From: Alphaproteobacteria bacterium
GTDB taxonomy: Bacteria > Pseudomonadota > Alphaproteobacteria > Reyranellales > Reyranellaceae
Direction of reading: 5' to 3'
NCBI GenBank assembly: GCA_019235415.1
Contig: JAFAKN010000028.1
Location: 1-42,091, forward strand
DNA: 42,091 bases
The notes beneath the pieces were generated by a model. The model had not been told where the DNA came from, did no database searches, and saw only the letters and a program-made list of their open reading frames with translations. Below are positions 40,553 through 42,091 of this stretch, one piece after another (within the stretch, counting starts at the first letter, position 1; every line of letters begins with the position of its first letter). A program made the position numbers and the translations under genes.

Positions 40553-42091
40553 CTAGCGGGTGGCCACCCTCGATTTTTCCTGGGCCAGCGCCTTGTCGAG
40601 CTCGCCGCGCGTCGCAATGCCAAGCTTGCCATAGGCGCGGGCGAGGTGGCCTTCGACCGTCTTGATCGCGAGGTACAGACGTTGCGCGATCGCGCGGTTC
40701 GAATGGCCGGCGTGAGCCAATCGGACAATGCGCAATTCGCTCGGCGTCAGTGCCTCGAGGCCGATGCTGAAATCCCGGCGCGGGCGCCCGCCCGCGACTT
40801 TCAACTCTTCTCGCGCCCGCGCCGCCAACGGGCGGGCGGCCGAGCGCGCGGCGGCATCCAAGCCCTGCGCCAGGACCGGGCGTGCCTCGCGGCGGCGTCC
40901 GGCACGCCGCAACGCCGCGCCCCATTCGACCAGCGAGGCCGCCCGTTCCAGCGCCGCCGGGCAATTGCCCAACGACGCGACGGATTCCTCCAGTGCGCCG
41001 AGACCGGCCTCGCCACCCCGGGCCAGGCCGGCGACGCGCAACGCCACGCCGAGGGCGCGCGGGCCGCCGAACCGGCGCGCATCGGCGAGCTCGGCTTCCG
41101 CAAGCGCGCGCGCCCGATCGGTGTCGCCGAGGGCGAGCAAAGCCTGGGCCGCGCCCGAACGGGCATGGAGGTAGCCGGCGTCGCGCATGTCGAGCCGCCA
41201 AACCTCGGGATGCCACAGCGCCATGCAGGCTTCGAATTCCGCGAGAGCTTCGCGGGCGCGTCCCTGGGCAAGGCGCAGGCGCCCGCGTGCCGCTGGTATG
41301 AGCACGCTGCCGACGCCGGCCGGCAAGTTGCCTTGCGGCAGCAGATCGAGCAGGGCTTGCGCTTCCTCGAGCGCGCCGCTGGCCACGGCGACATCGGCCA
41401 GGATCGTCGCGGCGAAGGCCAGGCCCGGCGTGAAATCTCCTTCCTGCATTACCCGCAAGGCAATGCGCGCCGCGCCATCGGCTTCCGGGAGGTCACCGAG
41501 GCGGTATTTCAACAGGGCGAGCGTGCTCTGGACGGCAACCAGGCCGCGCGAGCTGCCGGAACGCTCGGCGCGCTCGGCGGCGTGCTGGAGCGCGGTCTCC
41601 ACGGCGGTGAAGCGTTCGGCCGTGATCAAGCACCACCACAGCGCCGCCTGCGTGTCCCAATCGTCGTTCGACTCGTCGTTCGACGAGCCCAGGCGCGCGA
41701 GCGCCGTTTCGAGCGGTAGCGCAGCCTCGTGCGCAGGCTGACCGGTCATGATCGCGACCATCCCTTGGGCGGCGGCCACCGCCGTCGCCGTCGCGCCCGA
41801 CAATTGCCGATGCAGCAGACGCTGCATCACCTCCAGCGCGCGCGGCGCAGTCCGGGCATCCTGCAAGCCTGCGGCGATCAACTGGCTCTCCAGGCGCGCG
41901 ACGATTTCATCGGGCGCATCCCGCAGCGCGACCAGCGCCTGATCGAGCACGCGAACCGCGTCGATCCAGCGAAACAGCGCCGCATGCGCTCGGGCAAGCT
42001 GCGACACGAGTTCGGCTCGCAGCGCCTGGTCGTCGCAGATCGCCAGGGCCTCTTCGAGGCGTTGGCAGGCGACGGCGCGGCCGGCCTGCTG
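40553..42091 (-). CDS. LuxR family transcriptional regulator (5' partial, large TPR type)
   Basis: C-terminal 512 residues of a regulator open to the window edge. Most of it is a chain of Ala/Leu-rich helical hairpins with TPR spacing (for example RGRLRLAQGRAREALAEFEACMALW). The last 65 residues form a LuxR/GerE helix-turn-helix: LTPSELRIVRLAHAGHSNRAIAQRLYLAIKTVEGHLARAYGKLGI. This layout matches large ATP-binding LuxR regulators whose N-terminal P-loop ATPase domain would lie beyond base 42091. GTG at 42007 is an internal codon, not a start. Possible targets are the efflux pair or the SnoaL-like gene; that is context only. Confidence 0.92.
   Translation of the reverse strand, partial: QQAGRAVACQRLEEALAICDDQALRAELVSQLARAHAALFRWIDAVRVLDQALVALRDAPDEIVARLESQLIAAGLQDARTAPRALEVMQRLLHRQLSGATATAVAAAQGMVAIMTGQPAHEAALPLETALARLGSSNDESNDDWDTQAALWWCLITAERFTAVETALQHAAERAERSGSSRGLVAVQSTLALLKYRLGDLPEADGAARIALRVMQEGDFTPGLAFAATILADVAVASGALEEAQALLDLLPQGNLPAGVGSVLIPAARGRLRLAQGRAREALAEFEACMALWHPEVWRLDMRDAGYLHARSGAAQALLALGDTDRARALAEAELADARRFGGPRALGVALRVAGLARGGEAGLGALEESVASLGNCPAALERAASLVEWGAALRRAGRRREARPVLAQGLDAAARSAARPLAARAREELKVAGGRPRRDFSIGLEALTPSELRIVRLAHAGHSNRAIAQRLYLAIKTVEGHLARAYGKLGIATRGELDKALAQEKSRVATR

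Noticed and set aside
1..42091. tRNA, rRNA, riboswitches, integrases or transposases
   Set aside because: Looked for on both strands by eye; no cloverleaf tRNA with CCA/T-loop pattern, no conserved rRNA stretch and no transposase motif was seen. A covariance-model scan was not possible.

Overview
This window is GC-rich chromosomal DNA of an alphaproteobacterial kind. The evidence is the high third-position GC, the many luciferase-like oxidoreductases, acyl-CoA and amidohydrolase genes, the small helical 'Asp-Tyr...Cys' orphan protein, and the families of imperfect palindromes between genes. A Reyranella-like or other Rhodospirillales/Hyphomicrobiales soil or water bacterium is my guess; no marker gene here fixes the genus. 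No rRNA, tRNA, CRISPR array, integrase or transposase is visible.

Layout. 1-2656: end of an FAD amine/amino-acid oxidoreductase followed by the permease and ATPase of a polar amino-acid ABC importer (one operon). 2665-4490: a TauE/SafE permease (minus) divergent from a D-2-hydroxyacid dehydrogenase (plus). 4491-10560: an accessory islet that looks less GC-rich in its small genes. It holds two cassettes, each led by a small protein with the N-terminal motif SNxVPGFRVG and followed by a candidate partner gene. The cassettes surround a FecR/DUF6600 protein with a Pro/Gln repeat tail and an unknown gene. In the second cassette the partner gene is present twice in tandem, and the gap between the copies still holds the tails of a degraded partner gene and a degraded VPGFRVG gene. 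This is the most interesting part of the window.

10561-17354: a luciferase-like oxidoreductase and a family 3 solute-binding protein (minus), a VOC protein, an aldehyde dehydrogenase overlapping a uracil-DNA glycosylase-family gene, and an ABC-F ATPase. 17434-22031: a 1136-residue single-chain biotin-dependent acyl-CoA carboxylase and a COG3618 amidohydrolase. 22210-27181: a second luciferase-like oxidoreductase, a TonB-like protein, an OxlT-type oxalate/formate antiporter, an HSL-family esterase and a small lipoprotein. 27254-31791: a minus-strand operon of an alpha/beta-hydrolase-domain protein, an iron-ADH-fold protein lacking the usual metal ligands, and an N-acyl-D-amino-acid deacylase-like hydrolase. 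31904-35838: a third luciferase-like oxidoreductase, a 67-residue helical protein and a GGDEF-EAL membrane protein. 36076-42091: a frameshifted NAD(P)-binding reductase, an EmrA/EmrB-type efflux pair, a SnoaL-like protein and the C-terminal part of a large LuxR-type regulator.

Most of the window is a small-molecule catabolism, uptake and efflux neighbourhood built from short operons. Several intergenic gaps hold long palindromes of three families. One family folds into a five-hairpin cloverleaf whose stems covary between the two copies.
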